Shown here: piece after piece, positions 1-9,650 of the stretch
Position numbering within the stretch: the first letter of the stretch is position 1
How the letters are laid out: every line of letters starts with the position of its first letter
Origin: Chrysopilus asiliformis
Lineage: Eukaryota > Arthropoda > Insecta > Diptera > Rhagionidae
Assembly: GCA_964034945.1 (NCBI GenBank)
Contig: OZ035961.1
Location: 6,244,001-6,308,000, forward strand
Direction: 5' to 3'
Length of the DNA: 64,000 nt
Translations under genes and position numbers: made by a program
Notes under the pieces: generated by a model
What the model saw: the letters and a program-made list of their open reading frames with translations, nothing else
What the model was told of the DNA's origin: nothing
Database searches by the model: none

Positions 1-1104
1 AAGCATTGCGGACCTCAGCAACTTCTGCATTCAATTCGGCAGAAATACTGGCCTATATCAGGCGGCCGAGAGGTACGAAAGGTGACGAGGCGTTGTGTAA
101 CGTGTTTCAAATACAAACCAAAGGTCCCTGAACACATTATGGGAGACTTACCCTCTTCCAGAGTCAATGTCTCAAATCGCCCTTTTGAGACAACCGGTAT
201 CGATTATGCTGGACCGTTGCAGATGCGAGAAAGTCGGAGAAGAGGAAGGGTTCATACGTCAAAGGTGTACATAGCCGTTTTCACGTGCTTCACTACGAAA
301 GCAGTTCACCTCGAGCTGGTCACCGATTTGACCACCGAGGCATTTTTAGCCACTCTGAGGAGATTTGTTGCAAGGAGAGGTTTATGCTCTGCTCTTCATT
401 CGGACAACGCTACTACGTTCGTGGGAGCTGATCGCGAGTTGAGGGAGGTTCACGAGTTCTTAAGAGCCCAGGAAGATGGAATCAAATCAAGTCTGGCAAC
501 GCGTGGTATTACATGGCATTTCATACCTCCCAGATCTCCCCATTTTGGCGGTTTGTGGGAGTCGGCGGTTAAGAGCGTCAAAAGGCACCTGAATGTAATT
601 ACTAAGGGCCTAGTCTGCACTTTTGAAGAATATTACACCCTTCTTACTGAAATTGAAGCGATACTTAATTCAAGACCACTTATGCCTATGTCCTCTGACC
701 CCAATGACCTTTCCGTCCTTACTCCCGCACACTTCCTTGTTGGATCCTCATTGCTTGAGCCAGGTTCAAGGAGCTACATGGATGTCCCAGACAATCGTCT
801 CAGCAGATGGCAACATGTTCAGAAACTGAAGCAGCATTTCTGGAAACGGTGGCAATCCGAATATCTACATCATCTTCAAACTCGTTCGAAGTGGAAATCC
901 GGATACAACAACATACAAGTCGGTACGATGGTGCTACTCGTAGATGACCATCAACCACCATTTTCCTGGAACTTGGGCCGTGTGGTTCGCATCATTCCTG
1001 GAAGCGACGACATTGTTCGGGTGGTGGATGTCAAAACGAGCCATGGAGTTTTCCGCAGAGGCGTGAAAAAAATATGTATTCTACCATTTGAATTAAGTCA
1101 TTAA
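1..1104 (+). CDS. BEL/Pao retrotransposon Pol, integrase region (5' partial)
   Basis: The frame is open from base 1 and ends at TAA 1102-1104, so this is the 3' end of a Pol polyprotein that starts before the window; the GTG at 82 is not a real start. In order it shows the end of the integrase zinc-binding domain (a CVTC motif near 94-105), a catalytic core with Asp at 202-204 (GIDYAGPL), Asp at 403-405 (LHSDNATTF) and Glu at 559-561 (GLWESAVKS), and a C-terminal DUF5641-like domain with a WQHVQKLKQHFWKRW motif. All three D,D,E residues are present and there is no frameshift, so the copy looks young. Domain order and wording are those of arthropod BEL/Pao integrases, which insert the element cDNA into the host chromosome. 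Gag, protease, reverse transcriptase and RNase H would lie upstream of the window. Confidence 0.92.
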   Translation, partial: KHCGPQQLLHSIRQKYWPISGGREVRKVTRRCVTCFKYKPKVPEHIMGDLPSSRVNVSNRPFETTGIDYAGPLQMRESRRRGRVHTSKVYIAVFTCFTTKAVHLELVTDLTTEAFLATLRRFVARRGLCSALHSDNATTFVGADRELREVHEFLRAQEDGIKSSLATRGITWHFIPPRSPHFGGLWESAVKSVKRHLNVITKGLVCTFEEYYTLLTEIEAILNSRPLMPMSSDPNDLSVLTPAHFLVGSSLLEPGSRSYMDVPDNRLSRWQHVQKLKQHFWKRWQSEYLHHLQTRSKWKSGYNNIQVGTMVLLVDDHQPPFSWNLGRVVRIIPGSDDIVRVVDVKTSHGVFRRGVKKICILPFELSH

Positions 1105-1276
1105 AAGAAAAATTATGTTCGCTTTAGTTAAGTTCAGTAATTTGATCAAACTTGCATACTTATCTATAAGACAGGCAACTAGAATGTTGTTTAATCGTTT
1201 ATACAGTCCATTGAATATCAAGATTATATTGTAATAGTTTAAGTTGAAATTAATTAAAACAATTATTTAAATTCAA

Positions 1277-1500
1277 CGGGGGGACGGAAATGGAGAATGT
1301 ACCCCCGCTATGGCAACCCTCGGGCCATTTTAGGTTCGAGGCGTGTGACAAACTATTTTTTTGTTGTTGTGCAAAAGTCATTAACTTGAACAGAAGGGCT
1401 TTTGCAAGTTTTGTTACATTGTGAAGATTAAAAAGAACAAAAACGTAAACGTACGTTAGTTTTATTTTCATAACACATCAAAGATCCATTAACTTCAACA
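1277..1500 (+). mobile_element. Candidate polypurine tract and 3' LTR of the BEL/Pao element
   Basis: About 170 bases after the Pol stop there is a purine-rich run starting with seven G (GGGGGGACGGAAATGGAGAA, 1279-1298), where the plus-strand primer of an LTR element belongs. A TGTACC start near 1298 and a CA end at 1500 would give an LTR of about 203 bp. The right edge is supported because sequence from 1501 onward belongs to a different, recognisable repeat. The 5' LTR is outside the window, so the LTR call cannot be confirmed here. Confidence 0.45.
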
Positions 1501-1593
1501 ACATCTATGCCAAATTTCAAGTCAATCGGTTCTGCCATTTTTGCGTGAAAGAGGAACAGACAGACACCAACTCATTTTTATATATTAGTATGA
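1501..1593 (-). mobile_element. Helitron 5'-end fragment (mini-me/DINE-like)
   Basis: On the minus strand this starts with TC (1593-1592) and reads TCATACTAATATATAAAAAT, the same start as the complete Helitrons at 54435 and 23480. It carries the same segment matching GAACCGATTGACTTGAAATT. It stops abruptly at 1501, where the BEL/Pao element begins, so the retrotransposon appears to have inserted into the Helitron; the rest should lie upstream of the window. Confidence 0.75.
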
Positions 1594-3462
1594 TATGACA
1601 ATGAGTGGAGGGCGTAAAACCATTGAAAATAAAATCGTTTTACGAAAAAAAGCTTTCTTCTCAACTGCATTATATTAAAAAAATTGAAAAAAATACGTGA
1701 AAATTTTTCAAGTCATAATCATTGGTTAAAAAAAAATAAAAAAAAAATATTTGCATAAAAATATAAAACTTGTGATATTTTCAACGAATTTTTATTGCTG
1801 TTTCTCGTTTACATTTTAGCTGTAAACAGATCTTAAATAGTGAGAAAAGATTTTCAAATTCTCACCAATCAATAGCGAGACTCAATAGCATTGATGAGAA
1901 TTCGTTATGATTTTCCTACGGTTTCTGTTCAATCTTTAACTGATTTGTCATCCATGACTGATCCTATAACGAGAAAATCCTTAAGCCTACACACAATAAA
2001 GTGAAGACTTATAGAGGAAACTGCTCGGCCCCGACACTAAACACATATACGAGTATACGTTTTTGTATACTTGTGGATCGCTTTTATCATATATCCTGGA
2101 TAGCGAAATTCTGTTTAGATATATAGAGTTTCGTATGGCGACATCTATACCGTTTTTGGGAAATTCGTACAAGTACCACAGCGAAACATAAAATGAGACG
2201 AGACGATTTTCATTCCAATCAAGGCTGTAGTAAAATCATTTAAGCTCAAATCTTTTTCCTCTTTTATTTTTCGTCGATTTTTTCTCGGTTTTTTTTTTTG
2301 CTTTTGCTTTTTTTTGTTTGCTTTTTGTTCGAGGAAAATCACCAGTCAATGTTCGGAAGCTAACGGTTAAGCGACGGGGGGGTTATTTGCTGTTGATTTT
2401 TGGATCGCAGCCGTGGGACTTTAGTGCTTTTCACCCAATCCACTATGAACAATTCCCATCTTCACTTCTTATCCCCAGCCATCCTCAACGGTTGAATGTA
2501 TACCACACGGCAATTTACTTCACCCTAATGAAAAATCGATGAAATCACAAAACATTTCCATTCCACTAGCTAGAGGCGGTGATTTTGGCAGACTTAATCG
2601 TTTTTGGTTCATTTGATTTCCGCCATTTTTGTCGTAAAATCTAGAAGAGAAGCATGATTCAAGATGAGGTTGATGTGGCTTAACGCTTAATATACAACAT
2701 TTTTCCATTGATTCTCTTCTAGAATTCGCATATACTACACATTTAACCATTAAATGCCACGATACCAGTATATTTCCATACAAGAAAAAAAAATAGCAAC
2801 ACCACCACCGCCACCCCAAACACACACGTCTATTTACAGAATTATACATTTTCCGATTTACGCGATTTTCATCCCATTGAGATTCAGTGTTATTGCTCCC
2901 CAGTATCTCTATGCTAGATGTTAGATGTTTAATTTATTTAAAACAGATGCATTTTCCTTGTGGTAGATTCAAATTACTTGGCCGATTTTAATTAAAAAAG
3001 TTAATTAATTCCACACTGTTTAGATATTTAGACATTTATAACATTAACTTCATGGAATTAACCTTAAGAAGCCAGATCAAATTTCAATATTGTACAACTT
3101 GGATACGCGTGTAACGACTATAATATTGGTTTGGGTTTGGTTTGACTTTTGTTGGGCGGTCGTGTCAAATTCAAAATGAAAATGGAAATAATGACGTCAA
3201 TTCCGGACAATGAATTTTTATTTTATTGAAGTAAAAAACCTTAAAATGCTTCGAAACATCCCTAAAATTACCAAAGAGGGGAAACTGCGGTTTTTTTATT
3301 GCTGGAACATCTTCACATCGGATTAAAGATCTAAAATTTCACTTTAAAAAAAAAAATCATGAGGGTTTGTACTTTATTTTGGTTAGAAATAATAGAGAAA
3401 TAAATTTTTGCAATAGAATTATCACACAAAAAGGGATGGGAAAATTATTCTAGTTCTCATTT
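1594..3462. other. No gene recognised; AT-rich intergenic DNA
   Basis: Only short open frames without recognisable domains occur here, and AT homopolymer runs are common (for example around 2280-2330). I see no RNA gene and no clear terminal inverted repeats. Confidence 0.5.
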
Positions 3463-3463
3463 T

Positions 3464-4010
3464 TATACCCGTATGGTGAAACCAAAGGGTATATTAACTT
3501 TGCCTTACCGTTTGTAACGCCAAGATCCCGTCATCGCACAAAAAAATGAATTACACCAGTGTGTTTAGAATGATAAAAATATTTAATTTTTGCATGTCCG
3601 TCCGTCTGTCCGTCCGTCTGTCCGTCTGTCCGTCCGTCCGTCTGTCTGTCTGTCTGTGGCGCGGATTGCGGGCGCACGGATTGAGCTAGAGACTTGAAAG
3701 TTTGCACAGATCCGTTTTTCGTAAAATGCGAGGCTAAGTTCGTTAACGGGCATACGAACGAAAACTTTTTTTCTGAATATCTCAAAAACGATGCATCTTA
3801 TCAAAAAAGTCCAAGAACAAAAGTTATTTAGGATATGATTCTACATAAAACTCCCATACATCAAAATCCGATTGGAATAAATTTTAAAAATTCTTATTGG
3901 AAAGTTTGACTTCAAATTGGAATTTTGGTATAACTGTTCGAATTTTGATACGAATATCACCATACGGGTCTCTAATGATTGCCAGATTGGTAATTATAGC
4001 TTTTGTTATG
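3464..4010 (+). mobile_element. Family A non-autonomous element, copy A1
   Basis: The copy starts TTATACCCGTATGGTGAAAC and ends with CACCATACGGGT (3959-3969) followed by a small hairpin (TTGCCA near 3979 with TGGTAA) and AGCTTTTGTTATG. The outer CCCGTATGGTGA motifs are inverted repeats of each other. Inside are a GTCC/GTCT tetranucleotide array and a conserved body recurring in five other copies (30.1, 31.3, 34.4, 45.9 and 53.5 kb). There is no transposase. Open frames across the array are repeat artefacts. Confidence 0.8.
3597..3656 (+). repeat. (GTCY)n tetranucleotide array in A1
   Basis: GTCC and GTCT units alternate for about 60 bp. Arrays sit at the equivalent position in every family A copy but differ in length, as expected of an array that expands after insertion. 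Confidence 0.9.
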
Positions 4011-4120
4011 TTTTATTTATATTTCCTTGGTTTTCGTCAACACAAAGATTTGTTTGTTTGGTTTTCTTTAAAACTAAGATCGTTTTTCTATCACCTCACA
4101 CAATCGTTTCACGCCCCTGG

Positions 4121-4361
4121 CCTGGGCACCAATCATGTATTCCGAGGCGTCTCTGTCTTTCGACTTCGACGCAGCTTTTAACTCTTGACTTCGCCATATC
4201 AGCAGCTTCAAATTTCATAGAATGACAGTCAGAATCACGTTTCGATTCATAGTGACGATTCCGCGAAATTTCAAGCTGCAGATATGGCGAAGTCAAGAGT
4301 TAAAAGCTGCGTCGAAGTCGAAAGACAGAGACGCGTCGGACTACATGATTGGTGCCCAGGT
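4121..4361. mobile_element. Fold-back element with ~100-bp inverted arms
   Basis: The left arm begins CCTGGGCACCAATCATGTA and the right arm ends TACATGATTGGTGCCCAGG. Between them the two arms match over about 100 bp, including TTCGACTTCGACGCAGC and CTCTTGACTTCGCCATATC, with a spacer of about 30 bp. No coding capacity is seen. The superfamily cannot be told from the termini. Confidence 0.8.
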
Positions 4362-4693
4362 CCTCTCTAGTTCATATTTGCCCGGACTGGCAAACAAAAA
4401 TAAAATATGGTAACCTTATATGTAAACCGAAAATTTCCTAAAAGAGCTAATTTTCTTAGTGGTGTATGGAGAGTGGAAATCGCTCAAGAAGGCGGGGGGA
4501 GGGGGAGATTTTACCATCAACAAATTGTGATTTCAAATTTCAATTTCGTCAAAAATGATTTTCTTCCAAAATTTGCAAAGAAAAAATTTAAGTTCTTCTC
4601 AGTAACAAAGTTGTTTCTGATTTATGAAAATGCCAGAAACCTACAGCTTCAGGGAGATATAATAACCTTGTAAGAGGGCTTTCAAATGCATTA

Positions 4694-4866
4694 CAGTAGA
4701 ACCTGGATCAGCGGGATCTTCCGGGACCGTTGCAAGAATCCTATTTAGAGAAGTATCCTAGTTACCCTGAGTTCCCACTTCAGTTGAAAAATTCTCGGAC
4801 TCAACAATCTATCTCAGTTATAGAGGTTTCTCACTTCTCCAGGCCCCACTGATTCAGGTTTCACTG
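4694..4866. mobile_element. pogo/Tigger-like MITE, TA target duplication
   Basis: The ends are CAGTAGAACCTGGATCAGCG and the inverse of CAGTGAAACCTGAATCAGTG, flanked by TA at 4692-4693 and 4867-4868. CAGTRRAACCT termini with TA duplication are typical of pogo/Tigger elements. At 173 bp it cannot encode a transposase. A related single end (the inverse of ACAGTAGAACCTCC) lies at about 42630-42643. Confidence 0.75.
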
Positions 4867-4868
4867 TA

Positions 4869-7800
4869 CTTATAATTTTTAAAAAAATGGATAGACAAAA
4901 AAGCAAGCTAATTAAAAGCTTTTAAAAAAAATTAGAGTGCCCCAAAATTTAAAATCTACACAGACCTCATGTAGGGCTAGCTACGGCCTTGGGTATAATC
5001 TTAATTAAAAAAAACAATAAAATAGAGACCTGTCCCTGTTTCATGCCATTGTCCAATGAAAAGAGTATTCAAAGCGTTTACAAACCAATATTTTAAAGGA
5101 AACAGAAGGTTTCCAAATTGTGTTGTCCAGTAAATTCAATTGTCCAATTTTTTGAAAGAATAACAAAATTATATTCTCCCAGCTGTCGAAAATTGATTTT
5201 AATTTTAACCCTTTTTTATCTTTTATAAAATAAACCATAGTCAGATAAATATCTCTTTGTCACGTTAATATCCTTATGAGTGGGTAATTTATTTCATACG
5301 TTGAAAATTACTGGTGTAATTAACTTAATAAAGGCATGATAGATATTTTGAATATTTTCGGTATTGCATGAACATTATTTACTGAAACAGCTATGTATAT
5401 GTCACAATTTTTAAAAAAAAAATGTTTCAGAATATGGTCACATTATTTGGCAAAAGTATATTATTTAAAAACCAATTCTTAACGCAAACGATTTTTTGTA
5501 ATTTTATTACACTAATTAATTTACTTCAATTGTTTTTTGAATACTGCAACGAAATTAATACAAAATTTAAATAAAACAATAGTTTTGAACGAAATCAAAT
5601 GAATTATTTTATATTACAAAGTTTATCTATATTTTAAAACGAAGTAAAGATCCAAATTAATCCCAAAAGGTGAAAATTCAGTATTTGAGTGGAACAAACA
5701 TTTCATTTCAGTAAAGATTCTATTTCTCTTCTACTAGATATCAAAAACTACCTTTTTATGTAGTGGTAAATTAAGTTTTTTGTTTTTGTTTTTTTTTTTC
5801 AAATCTCTATCTCAAAAAGGCGAAAGAAAAAGCGACTGAAAAAAAGCGACTGGAAAGAGGCGAATGAAAAAAGGCTAAGCTTATGAACACGGCGTCAAAA
5901 GACCGAAACGGGAAACAAACTAAACAGCTAATTATATAATCATCGTCCTAAAAGGGTATTTCGCGACTGTATTTTTCGCAATGGTAGAACTCAATCCACT
6001 TATCCCTCCCTCCCCATTACAGCGCGAGAAGTTTTCAACAATGTTTTCAACGATGTAAAAGAAAAATTATTTATTTAGAATATTCTACTTTTCCATGCAT
6101 TGAACTGCAACCGCACCACTCCTTTATTCCTCTACCGTAAAAACAAATTATTTTTCGAGATTTTCCCAAAAACGCCTCATTTTATAAAAAAAAACTTATG
6201 AAGTTCTTATACTATGAATCTAAAGATAATTGTTCCACACATTAGGATGGTTCATGAAATCGCGGAAAAGCCTCGTAAACTCCGTAAGCTTACCACTCTG
6301 TAAATAGATGAATAGTCAAAATTTATAAGAAAATTCTTTGACGTGACCCTCGTAAGTTTACGCGACGATTTTGGTTTGCAAACAACCTGGTAAAATTACG
6401 CAAACGTCGAATACGAAGATTTGAGAAATTGTGAAATTCAATTGCAACAATATGAAAAGCCATAAATTTTTTTCCCATATTTTAATTAATTTTAATTTTT
6501 CACTGTTTTAATTTTGGCATTTTCAATTAAAAATTGTGGCTGCTGAGCAATTTTAAAAGAGCATTCATGAAATACTCCACGTGAAAATACGCAATGAAAA
6601 ATATCTTGTTCCATGAATACCCTTATTAAATTTCTTTAGGTAGGGTTATCAAGAAAAAATAACTTTAGGTAGGGCTGTCAAGAAAACGTGTCAAGCTAGT
6701 TTAGGTTTCACCCTTTACCCTCGTCAGGAACCCTCACTCTTTACCCTCGTTATGGGCGAAAATAAGGCAATTGAGTTTGACAGCCGTGCTCTGCACTTGT
6801 CGCGTTTGGCTCTTACTCAACCCTGCCCCTCCCGCCAATGATAAATCTATAGGTACGCCAATGACCCTCGTCATACAATTTCGCTATTTTTCGTATGAAG
6901 TTTAGTACCATTGTCGCACTATCGCATCCCCCTCATACCTACTCCACCTAAAGTGTGACACCCTTTAAAGAAATTCTAATTATATTGCCTAATTTCAATT
7001 GAAGTTTCTATCTAAATTCCACTGGAATCTTTCATCCAGGATATTTTACAAATCCCTTCATTTTGAAGAATCTACTAGATATGTAGATTTTTTTTTCTGA
7101 ATTTAAATATATCAAATTAAGCTCTATTCCGTTCATTCACAATGAAAGTGAAAGTATGTGAAAATCTTAAGTTCACACCTAGTGTCCTATATAGCAGAAT
7201 TTCTATTCACTCCCCTAACCCTTTCCTATCGATTTTCTGCAGAACATCTGCAAGAATTTATTTTTTTCGTTTTCTTGAAAATACACAAAAATCGATGGAA
7301 ACGAGGTAAATATGCAAATTAATCCAAATTGATTTCGGATTAGAACAAATTTTTATGGTATTTTCCCCAAGTGTCACATCCACTTTATCACTTAAAGTCT
7401 TATGAGATCTTTAAAGTATTTTAAATGACAAAAATCGGTGTAGGGGTGAGAAAATGTATTAAAAAATTCAAAATATTATTTCCTCGTGGGGATAATTTGT
7501 TATTCTAAGTGATGCTGAGATTATTATCAGAAATTCGTATTAAATTCATATTTAAAAGTTATTACGGTAAAAATTTCAAAATTGTAAATGTGTGAATGGA
7601 TAGCACATAAACAATCAAAACACTTTTTACTTTTCATCGCTGAAACCATCTTTATTTGTCGAGTTTCACAAAATTTCGGGAAAATATTGTTTTATTAACT
7701 CTGCATAAATTGTGAAAAATTAGAAAATTTCAAAATACAGGAAATCTGACACAATGAAAAGGCGCCTCAACAACAACTTTTCAATCACTGAGGTTCTTAG

Positions 7801-8439
7801 GTGGTACCCATTATAGTTTGAATGATGCGAATCTCAATTTCAATTGTAGTTTTCCCCCGTTGTTCGTTAAGTTTCCCCATTAGACGCCATTTAAATGCGC
7901 ATGACTGCTCTACATACTATACGAGAAAAACATCTTGTAATGCGGAACAAGCTACCGTTCCAGTATTGAAATTGAATTTCTTTATGCCTTTTTTCTTGTC
8001 GATATTTTCAACGAAAGATACAAAACAACATCTTTTGCAATGTTTGATCAAGGATTTTAAGCAATTTTATGAAAATATTAAACGTCTTTATAATTTATGT
8101 GTCAATATTGGATTCTGGTTTAACATTATGACTTCTTACATCGACTATATTAATATTAAAATTTTGTATATTCTCCCTGATGGTATCGCTTTTGCTTTCT
8201 GTATATGAAAATCTTAAACATGATACAAATTTCAAGTTCAAAATGCGTGAGTGAGCAATTCAAATTTCATTAAACGGAAACAACAACTCATAATTTAGCA
8301 ACAAAATTTAAAAAGCTTTCTAGTTTTTTCATTCACACAGTTTGTTTATTAAAATTTACAAATATATCCAAATTAAATAAATTAAAATTTATTTTTTTTA
8401 ATAATTGTGTTCAAACAAAAATTGCAAAATTGTTAAAAA
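4869..8439. other. No gene recognised; AT-rich intergenic DNA
   Basis: There are no domains I recognise. The longest open frame (7822-8208, 128 codons) has no recognisable motif or supporting signals. A block at 6640-6970 has repeated ACCCTCGT and TTTAGGTAGGG words and possible inverted ends (CTTTAGGTAGGG versus CCACCTAAAG), perhaps an old MITE, but I could not fix its borders. Confidence 0.45.
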
Positions 8440-8550
8440 AAAATATCAGTTATGATCAACATAAAACTTTCCTCTGCAATATTTAGTTTCGGGAAAAATA
8501 TGAAAAAATCATGTTTTTTCGAATATCTTGAGAACCGTTAAATATCGTGA

Positions 8551-8605
8551 GAACCGTTAAAGAACCGTTAAAGAACCGTTAAAGAACCGTTAAAGAACCG
8601 TTAAA
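8551..8605 (+). repeat. Tandem 11-mer array
   Basis: Five consecutive copies of GAACCGTTAAA lie inside J1, preceded by two diverged copies (GAACCGTTAAATATCGT). The other J copies have a single unit at this position, so the array expanded locally. Confidence 0.9.
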
Positions 8606-8899
8606 GCATTATTTCATCGCATAGTTTTAGAAAAATTTAAAAAAAACCGAGAAATTTTCAAAAAACCTTAATTTTTTTCAAATTTGTTGAGAAACGTTAG
8701 GAGTATGTAAAAACCATTATAGCAGAAAATGTCGAAAATCTTATTTCCTATAAATTTTGTTAAAAGGATTTTTTCATAAAAGTGCATAGTTTTCGAGAGA
8801 TTTTCAAAAAACCGATTATTTTTCAAATATTTTGAGAACTGTTAGGGATACGTAAAAGCCGTTAAAGCAGAAATGTAGAAAATTTTATATCCTTTAAAT

Positions 8900-9202
8900 A
8901 AGGCATCATCAGCTAGTGGCTCGGCTGGCTCATCACACAGATTAACTTTAACAGCGTAGCCACTATAATCGACCTTTTATTGTGTGCTGTAATGCTTGTG
9001 TGTGCGGCTTCGAATCGTAGGAATAAAACGAATCGTGCTTTGAGTTGGAATCGGGGCATTATTAGCATGACGCATTTCATTTTAAATAAGTTCGTGTCAA
9101 GCCATTGCCGTAGAAGGTTGTGTTTCATTGAACTGTATTTTAATTTGTAGTGGTTATAAATTTTGATTGTAAAGGTAGCGACAGTTACTTTGATGGTCCC
9201 TG
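8900..9202 (+). mobile_element. SINE-like insertion with tRNA-type boxes
   Basis: The insertion is flanked by an 8-bp direct repeat CTTTAAAT (8892-8899 and 9203-9210) and splits family J sequence. Near its start is TGGCTCGGCTGG (8917-8928), close to a tRNA A box, and GGCTTCGAATCG (9006-9017) resembles a B box. Head position and TSD fit a tRNA-derived SINE, but there is no poly-A or simple tail and the box spacing (about 80 bp) is long. A hAT-type MITE is the alternative, because the TSD is 8 bp and the right end reads CAGGGACCATC on the minus strand. Confidence 0.45.
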
Positions 9203-9381
9203 CTTTAAATCTTGTTATACTAATTTTTCCAAAAAGTGAAAAATTTTCAAAAACCGGCATTTTTTCAAAAAAAAAAATCTGTATGAGAGGTACCCGTTAT
9301 AGCTACCGCTAGTTTTCCAAAAGTTGATAGAAAACTACGATTTCTGTAAAACTTATTTACGAAAAAATTTCAAGTCGCTAA

Positions 9382-9494
9382 CCCGGCCCTTACACGCGTC
9401 TGTAGAGCTGACACAGCTTCTAATTCGTTGTCAGTAATTTGACATTTGGAGTCTGTGCTACTGACAGACTTTACAGTCGCGTGTAAGGGCCGGG
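9382..9494. mobile_element. Harbinger-like MITE with TAA target duplication
   Basis: Perfect terminal inverted repeats, CCCGGCCCTTACACGCG, enclose 113 bp flanked by TAA on both sides (9379-9381 and 9495-9497). The J2 copy at 13630 keeps the undisturbed site with a single TAA, which proves the insertion. A 3-bp TWA duplication points to the PIF/Harbinger group. Confidence 0.85.
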
Positions 9495-9650
9495 TAAGTC
9501 AACGCGTTCTCGAGTTATTTAAGATACGTAGATCGGACAGATCGACAGACAGATGTACGGACATCCTCATAATTTTGCCTGAAAAGGATTTCGTACTGAT
9601 CAAAAAGTTGCTATCTGCCCCCGTTCGATGATCTCCGTTATAAATTCAAT

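Larger units (their letters stand above)
8440..9650 (+). mobile_element. Family J repeat, copy J1 (interrupted)
   Basis: The copy is built from modules such as TTTTCGAGAGATTTTCAAAA and GAGAACTGTTAGGGATACGT, shared with J2 (13.2 kb) and J3 (29.3 kb). It ends in a degenerate GACAGAC stretch near 9540. It is interrupted by a 303-bp insertion at 8900 and a 113-bp MITE at 9382. No coding sequence is seen. The outer borders are approximate. Confidence 0.6.

Noticed and set aside
3597..3656. CRISPR-like regular repeats
   Set aside because: The arrays are simple tetranucleotide repeats without unique spacers, in an intron-bearing animal genome. No cas-like gene is present.
7822..8208. 128-codon open frame, longest in 4.9-8.4 kb
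   Set aside because: No recognisable domain, AT-driven residue composition (Ile/Phe/Asn/Lys), no promoter or splice signals; kept only as a note.
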